Assembly (NCBI GenBank): GCA_965261915.1
Contig: CBDHDW010000013.1
Span: 1,798,001 to 1,862,000, forward strand
Direction: 5' to 3'
DNA from: JAIBDK01 sp965261915
GTDB lineage: Bacteria > Pseudomonadota > Gammaproteobacteria > Arenicellales > Poriferihabitantaceae
DNA length: 64,000 nucleotides
Below are positions 35,471-43,881 of the stretch, in pieces (positions within the stretch are counted from its first letter, which is position 1; every line of letters begins with the position of its first letter). The notes beneath the pieces are model-generated. The model worked only from the letters and a program-made list of their open reading frames with translations. It did not search any database and was not told the origin of the DNA. A program made the translations under genes and the position numbers.

Positions 35471-35692
35471 ATGTCTGACCGTGAATGCGGTACAGTAAAG
35501 TGGTTTGATAACCGCAAAAGCTACGGATTTATCCAACGCGAACCCGAAGGTGAAGATGTCTTTGTTCATTTTAGAGAAATCCAGGGCGACGGTTTTAAAA
35601 CGCTTTTTGAAGGACAACGAGTAGAATTTGGTTTAATTGTTCGTGATCGCGGCTTTGCTGCGGAAAACGTTGTGAAGGTTGAAGCGATTTAA
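35471..35692 (+). CDS. Cold-shock domain protein
   Basis: 73-residue single cold-shock domain, an RNA/ssDNA-binding OB fold. RNP1-like KSYGFIQ and RNP2-like DVFVHF are present. In RNP1 the usual Lys-Gly-Phe-Gly-Phe-Ile reads Lys-Ser-Tyr-Gly-Phe-Ile. GTVKWFDNRK at the start is typical. A strong GGAGGTG site lies 4-5 bases before the ATG. Which Csp paralogue, and whether it is cold-induced, cannot be told from sequence. Confidence 0.92.
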   Translation: MSDRECGTVKWFDNRKSYGFIQREPEGEDVFVHFREIQGDGFKTLFEGQRVEFGLIVRDRGFAAENVVKVEAI

Positions 35693-35722
35693 GCATTAGC
35701 AGATTGATTCTTGCTGGCCTCA

Positions 35723-35760
35723 CGGCTGACCAACAGATCCGGATGTTTTTTGGTCAGCCG
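35723..35760. terminator. 11-bp perfect stem-loop after the cold-shock gene
   Basis: CGGCTGACCAA (35723-35733) and TTGGTCAGCCG (35750-35760) are exact inverted copies with a 16-base loop that itself contains the palindrome ATCCGGAT. It lies 31 bases after the stop. There is no T-run on either strand, so it is a message-stabilising hairpin or Rho-dependent end rather than a classical terminator. Confidence 0.45.
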
Positions 35761-35874
35761 ACTAAAAGGCGATTAACGAATTCAGACTTCTTGTTTATTC
35801 AGGCTTGGCCGCGTTATCTTCTACGCGCAAGCCTGATACCGCTGCTGTTGATTGCTGCTGCTCGCAGAAATCTT

Positions 35875-37152
35875 TTATATCGCTGACAGAGATTTCCGCG
35901 CCGCCTCAATTGTCGCGTCAATATCTGCATCGGAATGCGCAGCAGAAACAAATCCGGCTTCAAACGCTGACGGTGCCAGATATACCCCGTTTTCCAGCAT
36001 GCCGTGGAAAAAGCGATTGAATTTATCCCCATCACAAGCCATTACATCGTTAAAGCCAGCAACGGAATCTGATTCGGTGAAAAATAATCCAAACATCGCA
36101 CCAACCTGATTTGTCGTCATCGCCACTCCAGACTCCTTCGCAGCCTGAGTGATGCCTTCGAGCAGACCGGTGGTTTTTTCTGTTACCGTATTGTAAAACC
36201 CTCCATTATCCAGCTGCTTCAACGTGGCCAGACCCGCTGCCATTGCGATGGGATTTCCGGATAAGGTTCCAGCCTGATAAACACCTCCTGCCGGTGCCAG
36301 ACAATCCATCACATCGGCACGCCCTCCAAAAGCGCCAACAGGCATACCGCCACCGACAATTTTACCGAGTGCAGTGATGTCGCCGGTTACGCCATATAAC
36401 CCCTGTGCCCCCTGAGGCCCTAGCCGGAACCCAGTCATCACTTCATCCATAATAAGCAGACTTCCTGCGCTATCACACAAGTCTCTGAGCCCTTGCAGAA
36501 AACCCGGTTGTGGCGGCACACAATTCATATTGCCGGCAACCGGTTCAAGTATGATCGCCGCGACCTGGTCGCCAATTTGCGCAAATATTTCGGCAACCGA
36601 TTGCAGATTATTAAACGCTGCTGTGAGCGTGTGCTCTGCCATGGATGCAGGGACACCAAGTGAAGTAGGCACACCGAATGTTAACGCACCAGAACCTGCT
36701 TTCACCAACAAGCTATCAGCGTGGCCATGGTAACAGCCTTCAAACTTGACTATCTTGTCTCGATCAGTGAAACCTCTGGCTAATCGAATTGCAGACATCG
36801 TCGCCTCTGTTCCGGAATTCACCATACGAACCTGATCGACCCAGGGCAATCGCTGGCAAATCAATTGCGCCATTTCGGTTTCCAACACCGTTGGTGTACC
36901 AAAGCTTAGCCCCGAAGCTGCTTGCTGCTGTACTGCACTAATAACCTGTTCGTTGGCGTGCCCTAAAATCATTGCTCCCCAGGACCCAACATAATCAATA
37001 TATTGGTTATCTTCTTCGTCGCGCAAATAGGCGCCAGATGCTGATTTAATGAATACCGGATCTCCACCAACAGATTTAAAGGCTCGCACCGGAGAATTGA
37101 CGCCGCCGGGAATGTATCGCTTGGCTTGCTTGAACAGTTCTGAATTTTTCAT
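35875..37152 (-). CDS. hemL: Glutamate-1-semialdehyde 2,1-aminomutase
   Basis: PLP enzyme making 5-aminolevulinate from glutamate 1-semialdehyde in heme synthesis. 425 residues, normal length. MKNSELFKQAKRYIPGGVNSPVRAF is the family start. The PLP-binding lysine lies in ITALGKIVGGGMPVGAFGG, and YHGHADSLLVKAGSG is also typical. It stands apart from the hemCDXY group at 47-52 kb. A 51-base gap separates it from prmB, which ends upstream of it at 37204, so it is transcribed behind prmB. Confidence 0.96.
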   Translation of the reverse strand: MKNSELFKQAKRYIPGGVNSPVRAFKSVGGDPVFIKSASGAYLRDEEDNQYIDYVGSWGAMILGHANEQVISAVQQQAASGLSFGTPTVLETEMAQLICQRLPWVDQVRMVNSGTEATMSAIRLARGFTDRDKIVKFEGCYHGHADSLLVKAGSGALTFGVPTSLGVPASMAEHTLTAAFNNLQSVAEIFAQIGDQVAAIILEPVAGNMNCVPPQPGFLQGLRDLCDSAGSLLIMDEVMTGFRLGPQGAQGLYGVTGDITALGKIVGGGMPVGAFGGRADVMDCLAPAGGVYQAGTLSGNPIAMAAGLATLKQLDNGGFYNTVTEKTTGLLEGITQAAKESGVAMTTNQVGAMFGLFFTESDSVAGFNDVMACDGDKFNRFFHGMLENGVYLAPSAFEAGFVSAAHSDADIDATIEAARKSLSAI

Positions 37153-37203
37153 TTTAACTTTTCACTAGAGTTTCAATCGATCCAAAAGGCGTATTGAGGC
37201 GCA

Positions 37204-38094
37204 TCATAGCATCGACGCGAACAGTTTCAATTCTTCTTTCGACATAATAAAGACAACCATCTCATCGTATTCTGTCGACAACCAGGTGAACGGAAATGCT
37301 GGAAATCGATCTTCCAGCGCGTTTGAAGCGGAGCCAGCTTCCACAATAATCTTACCGTTATCATTGAGGTACTCTAGTGCCTGACGCAACATGGGCAGAA
37401 TAAAGTCGAGACCATCTTCTCCTCCCCGATATGCAAGATCAGGCTCTGCCTGAAATTCCAGCGGAAGCTGATCCATACTGTGGTCCGACACGTAGGGAGG
37501 ATTGCAGATAATGAGGTCAAATCGCTGATTAAGATTACCAAACCCGTCTGCCTGATTCAGTGCTACCCGACCCTCCATTCCATGCAGATGTATATTTTCC
37601 GCAGCCACAACCAAAGCATCGGCGTCAATGTCACTGGCAATGATTTGTGCATTGTCGAAATAATAGGCACAGGTAATGGCCAGGCACCCGCTGCCGGTAC
37701 ACAAATCAAGTATGGAACTGATTTCATCGGCTTCGACCCACGGCGCAAATCCATCGGATATCCATTCCACTAAAAACGAACGGGGAATAATAGCGCGCTC
37801 ATCTATGAAGTATTGTCGACCGTCAAACCATGATTCCTGAATTAGATACGCGAGAGGCTTGTTCGAATCAATACGCAATCGGGTTAACCGATGAATTGCC
37901 TCACTCTGCTCTTCACTGACTGTGCTGACCAGCACATTCTCAGGCTGTTCAAAATAAGTGGGCAAACGAATACCGCAGCCATGGAGAACAATCCACAACG
38001 CTTCGTCTTCGGCATTATCAAGCCCCTGACCGAAGTGAAGATTGGCTTCGTTCAGCTCCGCGGCGACTTGAAGCGCTTTTTCTTCAACTTTCAT
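37204..38094 (-). CDS. prmB: Ribosomal protein uL3 N5-glutamine methyltransferase
   Basis: SAM-dependent methyltransferase, 296 residues. The SAM loop is ILDLCTGSGCLAI and the glutamine-binding catalytic motif is NPPY in IICNPPYVSDHSMDQLPLEFQAEPDLAYRGGEDGLD. The residues after NPPY, with LP-EF--EP, fit PrmB rather than PrmC. No aroC follows, unlike in E. coli. Confidence 0.9.
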   Translation of the reverse strand: MKVEEKALQVAAELNEANLHFGQGLDNAEDEALWIVLHGCGIRLPTYFEQPENVLVSTVSEEQSEAIHRLTRLRIDSNKPLAYLIQESWFDGRQYFIDERAIIPRSFLVEWISDGFAPWVEADEISSILDLCTGSGCLAITCAYYFDNAQIIASDIDADALVVAAENIHLHGMEGRVALNQADGFGNLNQRFDLIICNPPYVSDHSMDQLPLEFQAEPDLAYRGGEDGLDFILPMLRQALEYLNDNGKIIVEAGSASNALEDRFPAFPFTWLSTEYDEMVVFIMSKEELKLFASML

Positions 38095-38220
38095 CTAAAC
38101 TGACCATCATCTAACACAACGGTATCTCCATCGATTACATAGACAACCGTCGCAGCAGAGTTTGCAGATAAAATGGAAATTAACGGCTCGTGCAGCGGCA
38201 AAACTGCCGAGGCAATAAAA

Positions 38221-38243
38221 AAGGCGCTCACGAAGAGCGCCTT
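38221..38243 (-). terminator. Rho-independent terminator of rpmE
   Basis: Perfect 9-bp stem AAGGCGCTC (38221-38229) and GAGCGCCTT (38235-38243) with a 5-base loop. On the minus strand it continues into TTTTTTATT. It lies about 55 bases past the rpmE stop. Confidence 0.85.
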
Positions 38244-38298
38244 CAGATAAAACTTTTTTCGCATCCAGTTAGCGTTGGGATCTGTCCTGGCGAAAATA

Positions 38299-38502
38299 TT
38301 ACTTACGCTTGTAACGAGCCTGAAATTTTCCGACTCGACCAGCGGTATCCATGACTTTTTGTTTTCCTGTATAAAATGGATGACACTCTGAGCAAATTTC
38401 GACGTTTAATTCCTGCCCCAAAGTCGATTTGGTGTCGAAAGTATTGCCACATGCACAAGCGACTTTAATATCAGAATATTCTGGGTGAATATCAGCTTTC
38501 AT
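38299..38502 (-). CDS. rpmE: 50S ribosomal protein L31, zinc-binding form
   Basis: 67 residues. Cysteines 16, 18, 37 and 40 (ACACGNTF and ICSECHPFYTG) show the zinc-binding C+ type. GGGAGAAAGACC gives a good ribosome-binding site before the ATG. A clear terminator follows. It stands between prmB and rho on the same strand. Confidence 0.96.
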   Translation of the reverse strand: MKADIHPEYSDIKVACACGNTFDTKSTLGQELNVEICSECHPFYTGKQKVMDTAGRVGKFQARYKRK

Positions 38503-38654
38503 GGTCTTTCTCCCGGTAATGCCGGTTATTCAATAAGTTCAGTTAACCTGTTTGTTGCCTGATTATTCCGCCATCAGCGTTGAAAATTCAGGGGCCGCGA
38601 TAATAGTCAAAATCATTGGCCAAATCAAGCCAAAATAAACGTTATTAACAGCAA

Positions 38655-39917
38655 CTAACGATTCATTGATTTAATAAATTCTTCGTTTGTTTTAGTGGCT
38701 TTAAGCTTATCTATCATGAATTCAATCGCCTGCAAATCATCCATTGGATGCAATAGTTTTCGTAACAGCCAAATTTTCTGCAATTCAACTGGGTCCGTGA
38801 GCAGTTCTTCCCGCCTTGTACCGGAGCGGTTGATAACAATTGAAGGATAAACACGCTTTTCGGCGATTCGCCGATCAAGATGGATTTCCATATTACCCGT
38901 GCCTTTAAATTCTTCGTAAATAACATCATCCATTTTTGAGCCTGTATCGATCAGGGCGGTGGCCAGTATCGTCAGACTTCCACCTTCTTCGATATTTCGT
39001 GCTGCACCAAAAAATCGCTTGGGTCTCTGTAACGCATTGGCGTCCACGCCACCGGTTAACACTTTTCCAGAAGCCGGCGCAACGGTGTTATAGGCTCGCG
39101 CCAGACGGGTAATCGAGTCCAGCAGGATAACGACATCTTTTTTATGTTCCACGAGTCGTTTTGCTTTCTCGATAACCATTTCCGCTACCTGAACATGGCG
39201 TGAGGCGGGCTCGTCAAAAGTAGATGAAATTACTTCACCACGAACAGTTCGCTGCATATCCGTCACTTCTTCAGGGCGCTCATCAATTAACAGTACCATA
39301 ACGATGGTTTCCGGATTGAGCGAAGTGATGGATTGTGCAATTTGCTGAAGCAAAACAGTTTTACCCGTTTTCGGAGCGGATACCAGCAGACCTCTTTGAC
39401 CTTTACCAATGGGAGCAATCAAATCAATCACTCGCCCGGCTAGCGCCTCTGCTGAACCGTTTTCACGTTCCAGACGCATACGCTCTTCGGGATGTAACGG
39501 AGTCAGGTTTTCAAATAGAATTTTTTTCTTGGCTTCTTCTGGTAATTGAAAATTGATCTGCTCTACTTTCAGTAATGCAAAATAGCGCTCAGAATCCTTT
39601 GGCGGTCGAATCTGACCTGCAACAGTGTCGCCGGTTCGTAAAGAAAAACGACGAATCTGGCTAGGAGACATGTAGATATCATCTGGACCGGCAAGATAGG
39701 AGGACGTTGCGGAACGCAAAAATCCAAAACCATCCTGGAGAATTTCGACAACACCTTCGCCGACGATTTTCTCGCCTTGCTTAGCTTGTGCTTTTAGTAT
39801 TGCAAATATCTGGTCTTGTTTGCGCATTCGGCCGATATTGTCGAGCTTCAGGGATCGCGCGAGTTCCGCCAGTTCTGTGGGGGATTTTGATTTTAAATCA
39901 CTAATGTTTATTGGCAT
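38655..39917 (-). CDS. rho: Transcription termination factor Rho
   Basis: Hexameric RNA-dependent helicase that ends transcription. 420 residues from the ATG at 39917, against 419 in E. coli. The frame continues upstream to a GTG at 39974, but those 19 codons read a pyrimidine-rich tract as a hydrophobic string and are not part of known Rho proteins. Rho_N helix bundle (1-45), RNA-binding cold-shock fold with GFGFLRS, Walker A APKTGKT, Walker B VILLDSITRLARAYN and Q-loop region follow. No Shine-Dalgarno is seen. A ~330-base leader precedes it. Confidence 0.97.
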   Translation of the reverse strand: MPINISDLKSKSPTELAELARSLKLDNIGRMRKQDQIFAILKAQAKQGEKIVGEGVVEILQDGFGFLRSATSSYLAGPDDIYMSPSQIRRFSLRTGDTVAGQIRPPKDSERYFALLKVEQINFQLPEEAKKKILFENLTPLHPEERMRLERENGSAEALAGRVIDLIAPIGKGQRGLLVSAPKTGKTVLLQQIAQSITSLNPETIVMVLLIDERPEEVTDMQRTVRGEVISSTFDEPASRHVQVAEMVIEKAKRLVEHKKDVVILLDSITRLARAYNTVAPASGKVLTGGVDANALQRPKRFFGAARNIEEGGSLTILATALIDTGSKMDDVIYEEFKGTGNMEIHLDRRIAEKRVYPSIVINRSGTRREELLTDPVELQKIWLLRKLLHPMDDLQAIEFMIDKLKATKTNEEFIKSMNR

Positions 39918-40244
39918 GGGTAGTAGTATTGAGAGAATAAAGATAATCAGGAATAAAATGCTCCTAATGTCCACGTGAATTACCGGACTTGAGCCAAGAT
40001 TTTGGGAGTAAAAATTTGAAACAATCTGATCGGAATGATCAAAATGTGTGAAACAGTGCCTATGATATAAGCCTTGATCTCATATGTCTAGCCACAGATA
40101 CAAAAATGTTAGTGAAAATACTAATCGGGAATGTCCAGAGTTTAAGGTATACTCCGGCCTTCGTGAGATTCACCTGACTAGGTTTTAAACAATTTTCTCA
40201 GGAAAAGTTGAGTTCATTGCATCATTTTTCAAGCTGAACTCAAA
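39918..40244 (-). promoter_or_regulatory. rho leader region, candidate autogenous attenuator
   Basis: About 330 bases between the trxA hairpin and the rho ATG, with no convincing gene. The last 43 bases (39918-39960, minus strand) contain about 12 C and one G, a C-rich, G-poor tract of the kind Rho loads on. An inverted repeat TGAGTTCA/TGAACTCA lies further upstream (minus strand, about 40208-40241). E. coli rho is controlled by attenuation in such a leader; extension to this gene is inference. I could not place a promoter confidently. Confidence 0.45.
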
Positions 40245-40282
40245 CACGGTCCCGGTAAAAGATTCATGCTACCAGAACCGTG
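40245..40282 (-). terminator. Hairpin after trxA
   Basis: Two 13-base arms, 40245-40257 and 40270-40282, pair fully on the minus strand with two G-U wobbles, leaving a 12-base loop. It begins 15 bases past the trxA stop and is followed by only a short TTT. Likely a terminator or attenuating hairpin that separates trxA from rho. Confidence 0.55.
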
Positions 40283-40297
40283 AATATTAAAGACAGG

Positions 40298-40627
40298 CTA
40301 GGCGATGTTACTGTCGATGAATTCTGCCAGTTGTGATTTTGATACCGCCCCGACTTTAGTAGCCTCGACATTTCCGCCTTTAAATAACATTAAAGTAGGG
40401 ATGCCTCGAATACCGTATTTTGGTGGCGTTTCCGGGTTTTCATCTATATTGAACTTGGCAATTTTGATTTTGTCCCGGTATTCAACAGCTAACTCTTCGA
40501 TGACTGGCGCAATCATTTTACAAGGCCCGCACCATTCAGCCCAGTAATCTATTAAGACAGGTACATCAGAATTTAAAACATCATCTTCGAATGACGCATC
40601 GCTTACATGAACTATATTGTTTGACAT
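40298..40627 (-). CDS. trxA: Thioredoxin 1
   Basis: Main cytoplasmic disulfide reductant, recycled by TrxB. 109 residues from the ATG at 40627 (MSNNIVHVSD...); the frame extends to 40693 but the added part is not thioredoxin-like. Active site is YWAEWCGPCKMIAP and the cis-proline is in GIRGIPTLMLFKGG. Order trxA-rho with rhlB divergent matches E. coli. Confidence 0.97.
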   Translation of the reverse strand: MSNNIVHVSDASFEDDVLNSDVPVLIDYWAEWCGPCKMIAPVIEELAVEYRDKIKIAKFNIDENPETPPKYGIRGIPTLMLFKGGNVEATKVGAVSKSQLAEFIDSNIA

Positions 40628-40751
40628 AGGATTTTTACAAGAAATCAGGATTGCAGAGAAGTAGAATATGCAGTCACATCGAACAGTAATCAAGCACTTT
40701 ACACAACTTATTTTACATCTCTTTTAGAGAAACATTTGACCCACATACATT

Positions 40752-42314
40752 ATGACGGAAAAACATCTTACTGATCAAAAGTTTAGTGATTTAAACTTAG
40801 CTGACACATTAAAACAGGGCCTGGAAAAAGCCGGATTTGAATTCTGCACACCCATTCAGGAGCAGAGTTTACCCGTCGCACTGGAAGGCAAAGATGTGGC
40901 CGGTCAGGCGCAAACCGGTACCGGAAAAACCGTTGCGTTTTTACTAGCCTGCTGCAACTATTTACTCAGCAATCCATCCGATCCCGAGAAAAAAGACGCT
41001 CAGGTTCGAGGCATGATTCTCGCGCCAACACGGGAACTTGCGATACAAATTCACAAAGATGCTCAAACCATTACCCAGTTCACCGGATTAAAAATTGGTC
41101 TGGTATACGGCGGCACCGGATATGAAGAGCAAAAAACCATGCTCGCCGCCGGTGCTGATATCCTGATCGGAACACCGGGTCGTCTGATTGATTTCTACAA
41201 ACAAAACCTATTTGGATTACGCTACGCCCAGACTCTGGTCCTCGACGAAGCTGACAGGATGTTTGACCTCGGTTTTATCAAGGATATTCGCTACCTGCTT
41301 CGCAAAATGCCTCAGCCCGAGAAGCGTTTAAATTTGTTGTATTCGGCGACCTTGTCTTTCCGGGTAATGGAACTGGCTTACGAACACATGAACAATCCTG
41401 TCGAAATCAAAATTGACGCTGACAGCAGGGTGGCGAGAAAAATTGAAGAGCATTGTTTTTATCCCTCTGATGATGAAAAGCCCCGGCTTCTGGTTAACCT
41501 GATCAATAAGTCAGAACTGGAACGCGGACTGGTATTCGTCAATACCCGCCACGCAGTTGAATTTGTTGCAAATTGTCTTAACGCGAACGGTATCACCAGC
41601 GCTGCGTTATCCGGGGATGTTCCGCAGAAGAAACGCGAAAAACTACTGGAAGGATTTAAACAAAGCCAATACAAAGCCCTCGTGGCCACTGATGTTGCCG
41701 CCAGGGGTTTGCATATACCCGAAGTCAGTCACGTGTTTAATTACGATTTACCTCAGGATGCCGAAGATTACGTACATAGAATCGGCAGGACGGCTCGTGC
41801 AGGAGAAAGTGGTGAAGCGATCAGTTTTCTGTGCGAACGTTATGCCTATTCGATTATGGATATCGAATCCTATATTGATCATACCATTCCAAAAAGAACC
41901 ATCGACGGCTGGATGCTGGAAGCAGTTGAGATTCCTGCAAAAGCAGAACGGCCGAAACGAGGCGGGGCAAAAGATCGAAAACCTCGAAAGGAAAGCCGCT
42001 CGCGCAAAACCAATCAACCGACCCCAAGGCAATCGATGGAGTCTCAAACAGCATCCTCCGACGTTTCCGCTGATACAAAAGCACCGTCAACAACCTCCTT
42101 TAGCGATTCACCAGCAGAACGCGGTGTTCAACAGCTTGAAAACCCGCAAACAGATGCGCCTATTTCAACGGCATCAGCTGACCAACGCGCTGATTCAAAT
42201 GAAGAAAATGCGAAAGAACCACCTCTTCGGAAAAAATCGGAAAAGAAATTTCCGTTTGTTCCACCGGAAAACCGATTCAGCAGGAAGTTTGGTGAAATTC
42301 CATTGATAGGCTGA
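40752..42314 (+). CDS. rhlB: DEAD-box ATP-dependent RNA helicase RhlB
   Basis: RNA helicase, in E. coli part of the RNA degradosome. 520 residues against about 421 in E. coli. The Q motif FCTPIQEQ, AQTGTGKT, PTRELAIQ, VLDEADRMFDLG, YSATLS and HRIGRTARAGE are all present. Core ends near residue 385. The extra length is a C-terminal tail: a basic stretch (RPKRGGAKDRKPRKESRSRK) followed by a Ser/Gln/Asp-rich segment, probably disordered. Divergent from trxA, as in E. coli, which supports the RhlB assignment over other DEAD-box proteins. Confidence 0.92.
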   Translation: MTEKHLTDQKFSDLNLADTLKQGLEKAGFEFCTPIQEQSLPVALEGKDVAGQAQTGTGKTVAFLLACCNYLLSNPSDPEKKDAQVRGMILAPTRELAIQIHKDAQTITQFTGLKIGLVYGGTGYEEQKTMLAAGADILIGTPGRLIDFYKQNLFGLRYAQTLVLDEADRMFDLGFIKDIRYLLRKMPQPEKRLNLLYSATLSFRVMELAYEHMNNPVEIKIDADSRVARKIEEHCFYPSDDEKPRLLVNLINKSELERGLVFVNTRHAVEFVANCLNANGITSAALSGDVPQKKREKLLEGFKQSQYKALVATDVAARGLHIPEVSHVFNYDLPQDAEDYVHRIGRTARAGESGEAISFLCERYAYSIMDIESYIDHTIPKRTIDGWMLEAVEIPAKAERPKRGGAKDRKPRKESRSRKTNQPTPRQSMESQTASSDVSADTKAPSTTSFSDSPAERGVQQLENPQTDAPISTASADQRADSNEENAKEPPLRKKSEKKFPFVPPENRFSRKFGEIPLIG

Positions 42315-42422
42315 GGGCAGTCAGATATAAGCAGTTGCTTAAAGTTAAAGTTCGACTTTTCTACGGAAAAACGGGGAAACTATAAGGAATACGACACGAT
42401 AGTTCTTACGATACCAAGAAGA

Positions 42423-42439
42423 CCGATTTTAAAAATCGG
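42423..42439. terminator. Short hairpin between convergent rhlB and porin genes
   Basis: CCGATTT (42423-42429) and AAATCGG (42433-42439) form a 7-bp stem with a 3-base loop, followed by GTTT on the plus strand. It lies in the 127-base gap between two converging genes and could end either. T-runs are short, so confidence is moderate. Confidence 0.45.
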
Positions 42440-42441
42440 GT

Positions 42442-43563
42442 TTAAAATGACTTTTGTGCGCCAACTTTTACGCGGGTGTCGTCGATGTCCAGCCCGGTTC
42501 TTCCAACACCGTTTTGATCTACAACTTCAAACCCAAAATGCGTGCTCGGCCATGGCCTCCAGATATAACCCATGTGTATGGTATCCAGCGTATCAGCATT
42601 TGTTCCAGAATCAGTGGCAGTACTGTAACGGCCTAACGCAACGTGAAAATTTGAATTTTCGTTTAGCGAATAATGCAAACTTGGACGAATACTGTAAGCG
42701 TCTGAATTCTCACCGAAGTCATTCGGTGTGACCAAAAGCTCATTCCCAAAACGGCGTAGCACGTAGCTATTGATACCTTTGCCGTAGGTAACGGATAACG
42801 CCGCAAATAAATCACCAATCTGCCAGCCGCCTTCCAGATTCAGTCCCCAACCAATAGGATCTGAACCATCGAAACTTTGCCCGCTTGAACTGGCATCGAT
42901 TTTCGTACCCATCGCCGATACCCGGTACTGCCCGGCAGAATCTCCGATACCTCCCTGCCACGATAACACGACGCTAGGGGCACTTTGAAAATCGGCACCT
43001 AGCTGTCCCGCAGGTAACGCGTTAGTGACTGGAGAGTCTTCCAGTGCGATAGAAAAATCATTGGGTGACAACCATTTAATCTGACTGGCGACCGAATCTC
43101 TGGCACCGCCAATTGTTTTAATTTTATTGTCAAATCCAAGAAAATCCTGAAAATTTGCCCAGTCACTACCGACTGTAAGTGCACCTGCACCCGATTTCCA
43201 GGAAGTACTCAGTCGCTTAACCCTGAGACCCTGTGAATGATAATCTGACGCCAGACTATCAAGATTATCGTCGTTGATCGGTGTAATGGAGGAAGGCGAT
43301 ACAAACAATGAATCATCTGATTCAATCTCAATGTTTGACTCAATGCGATTTAAGTTGGTGCCAAGCTTGAAGCCGGATTGGTTCTTTAGAGAAACACTGG
43401 AAGAAAACAACCGGTTATCAATAATCGCAGAAAACCCCAGGTCATCAATATTTTCGGGTTCATCTGCAAAGGCAGTTACGCAGTTTACAAACAGACAAAG
43501 CCCCGTAACACTGCCCAACAGCACCCAAATACGTTTCCAGCTAAAATAATTGGCCGAGATCAT
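42442..43563 (-). CDS. Outer-membrane porin-like beta-barrel, possibly DcaP family
   Basis: 373 residues from the ATG at 43563; the frame extends to 43728 but the added N-terminus is not signal-like. A signal peptide follows a short basic start (RIWVLLGSVTGLCLFVNCVTAFADE). The mature part has alternating beta-strand patterns and ends in Phe (VKVGAQKSF), the usual recognition end for outer-membrane assembly. The region DSVASQIKWLSPNDFSIALEDSP resembles DcaP-type porins, but I am not sure of the family. Substrate unknown. Confidence 0.65.
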   Translation of the reverse strand: MISANYFSWKRIWVLLGSVTGLCLFVNCVTAFADEPENIDDLGFSAIIDNRLFSSSVSLKNQSGFKLGTNLNRIESNIEIESDDSLFVSPSSITPINDDNLDSLASDYHSQGLRVKRLSTSWKSGAGALTVGSDWANFQDFLGFDNKIKTIGGARDSVASQIKWLSPNDFSIALEDSPVTNALPAGQLGADFQSAPSVVLSWQGGIGDSAGQYRVSAMGTKIDASSSGQSFDGSDPIGWGLNLEGGWQIGDLFAALSVTYGKGINSYVLRRFGNELLVTPNDFGENSDAYSIRPSLHYSLNENSNFHVALGRYSTATDSGTNADTLDTIHMGYIWRPWPSTHFGFEVVDQNGVGRTGLDIDDTRVKVGAQKSF

Positions 43564-43881
43564 TCTTAAGATAATCCACTGATTTATATAACAAACTCTG
43601 TTATCAACTTTGCTCCCCAAGCGCCTATTATAAGCGTTTACTGAATAAACTTCCAGAATATCAATCCACATTAAGAAATTCGTATATTGTGAAGCTTGCG
43701 TATCCGGTTCTCCCTCTGGCCCATTCACCTGTCTTATGTGCTACCTTTCGACCGAAACAGCTATCAAAAATCACCTGTCCTTTAACGATTTGTCTGGTCA
43801 AACAATTACGGCTTCGCTTTCACTTAGCGGTTTTACCAAGGCATACGATGCCATGTAGCTTCAATTTATACGCTGTGCTAT
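43564..43881. other. Intergenic region between the porin-like gene and the BON-OmpA gene
   Basis: 318 bases, minus-strand order OmpA-type gene then porin-like gene. It should contain the porin promoter. The only symmetry I see is GGCAT-ACG-ATGCC at 43840-43852, a 5-bp stem 30 bases past the OmpA-type stop with no T-run. A 96-codon plus-strand frame here has no recognisable features and I do not call it. Confidence 0.5.

Noticed and set aside
39918..39974. N-terminal hydrophobic extension of Rho from a GTG start
   Set aside because: The extra 19 residues come from reading a pyrimidine-rich leader. Rho proteins start at the MPINISDLKS segment, and the ATG at 39917 gives 420 residues, the family length.
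43564..43728. Longer N-terminus for the porin-like protein
   Set aside because: It would bury the signal peptide more than 55 residues inside the protein.
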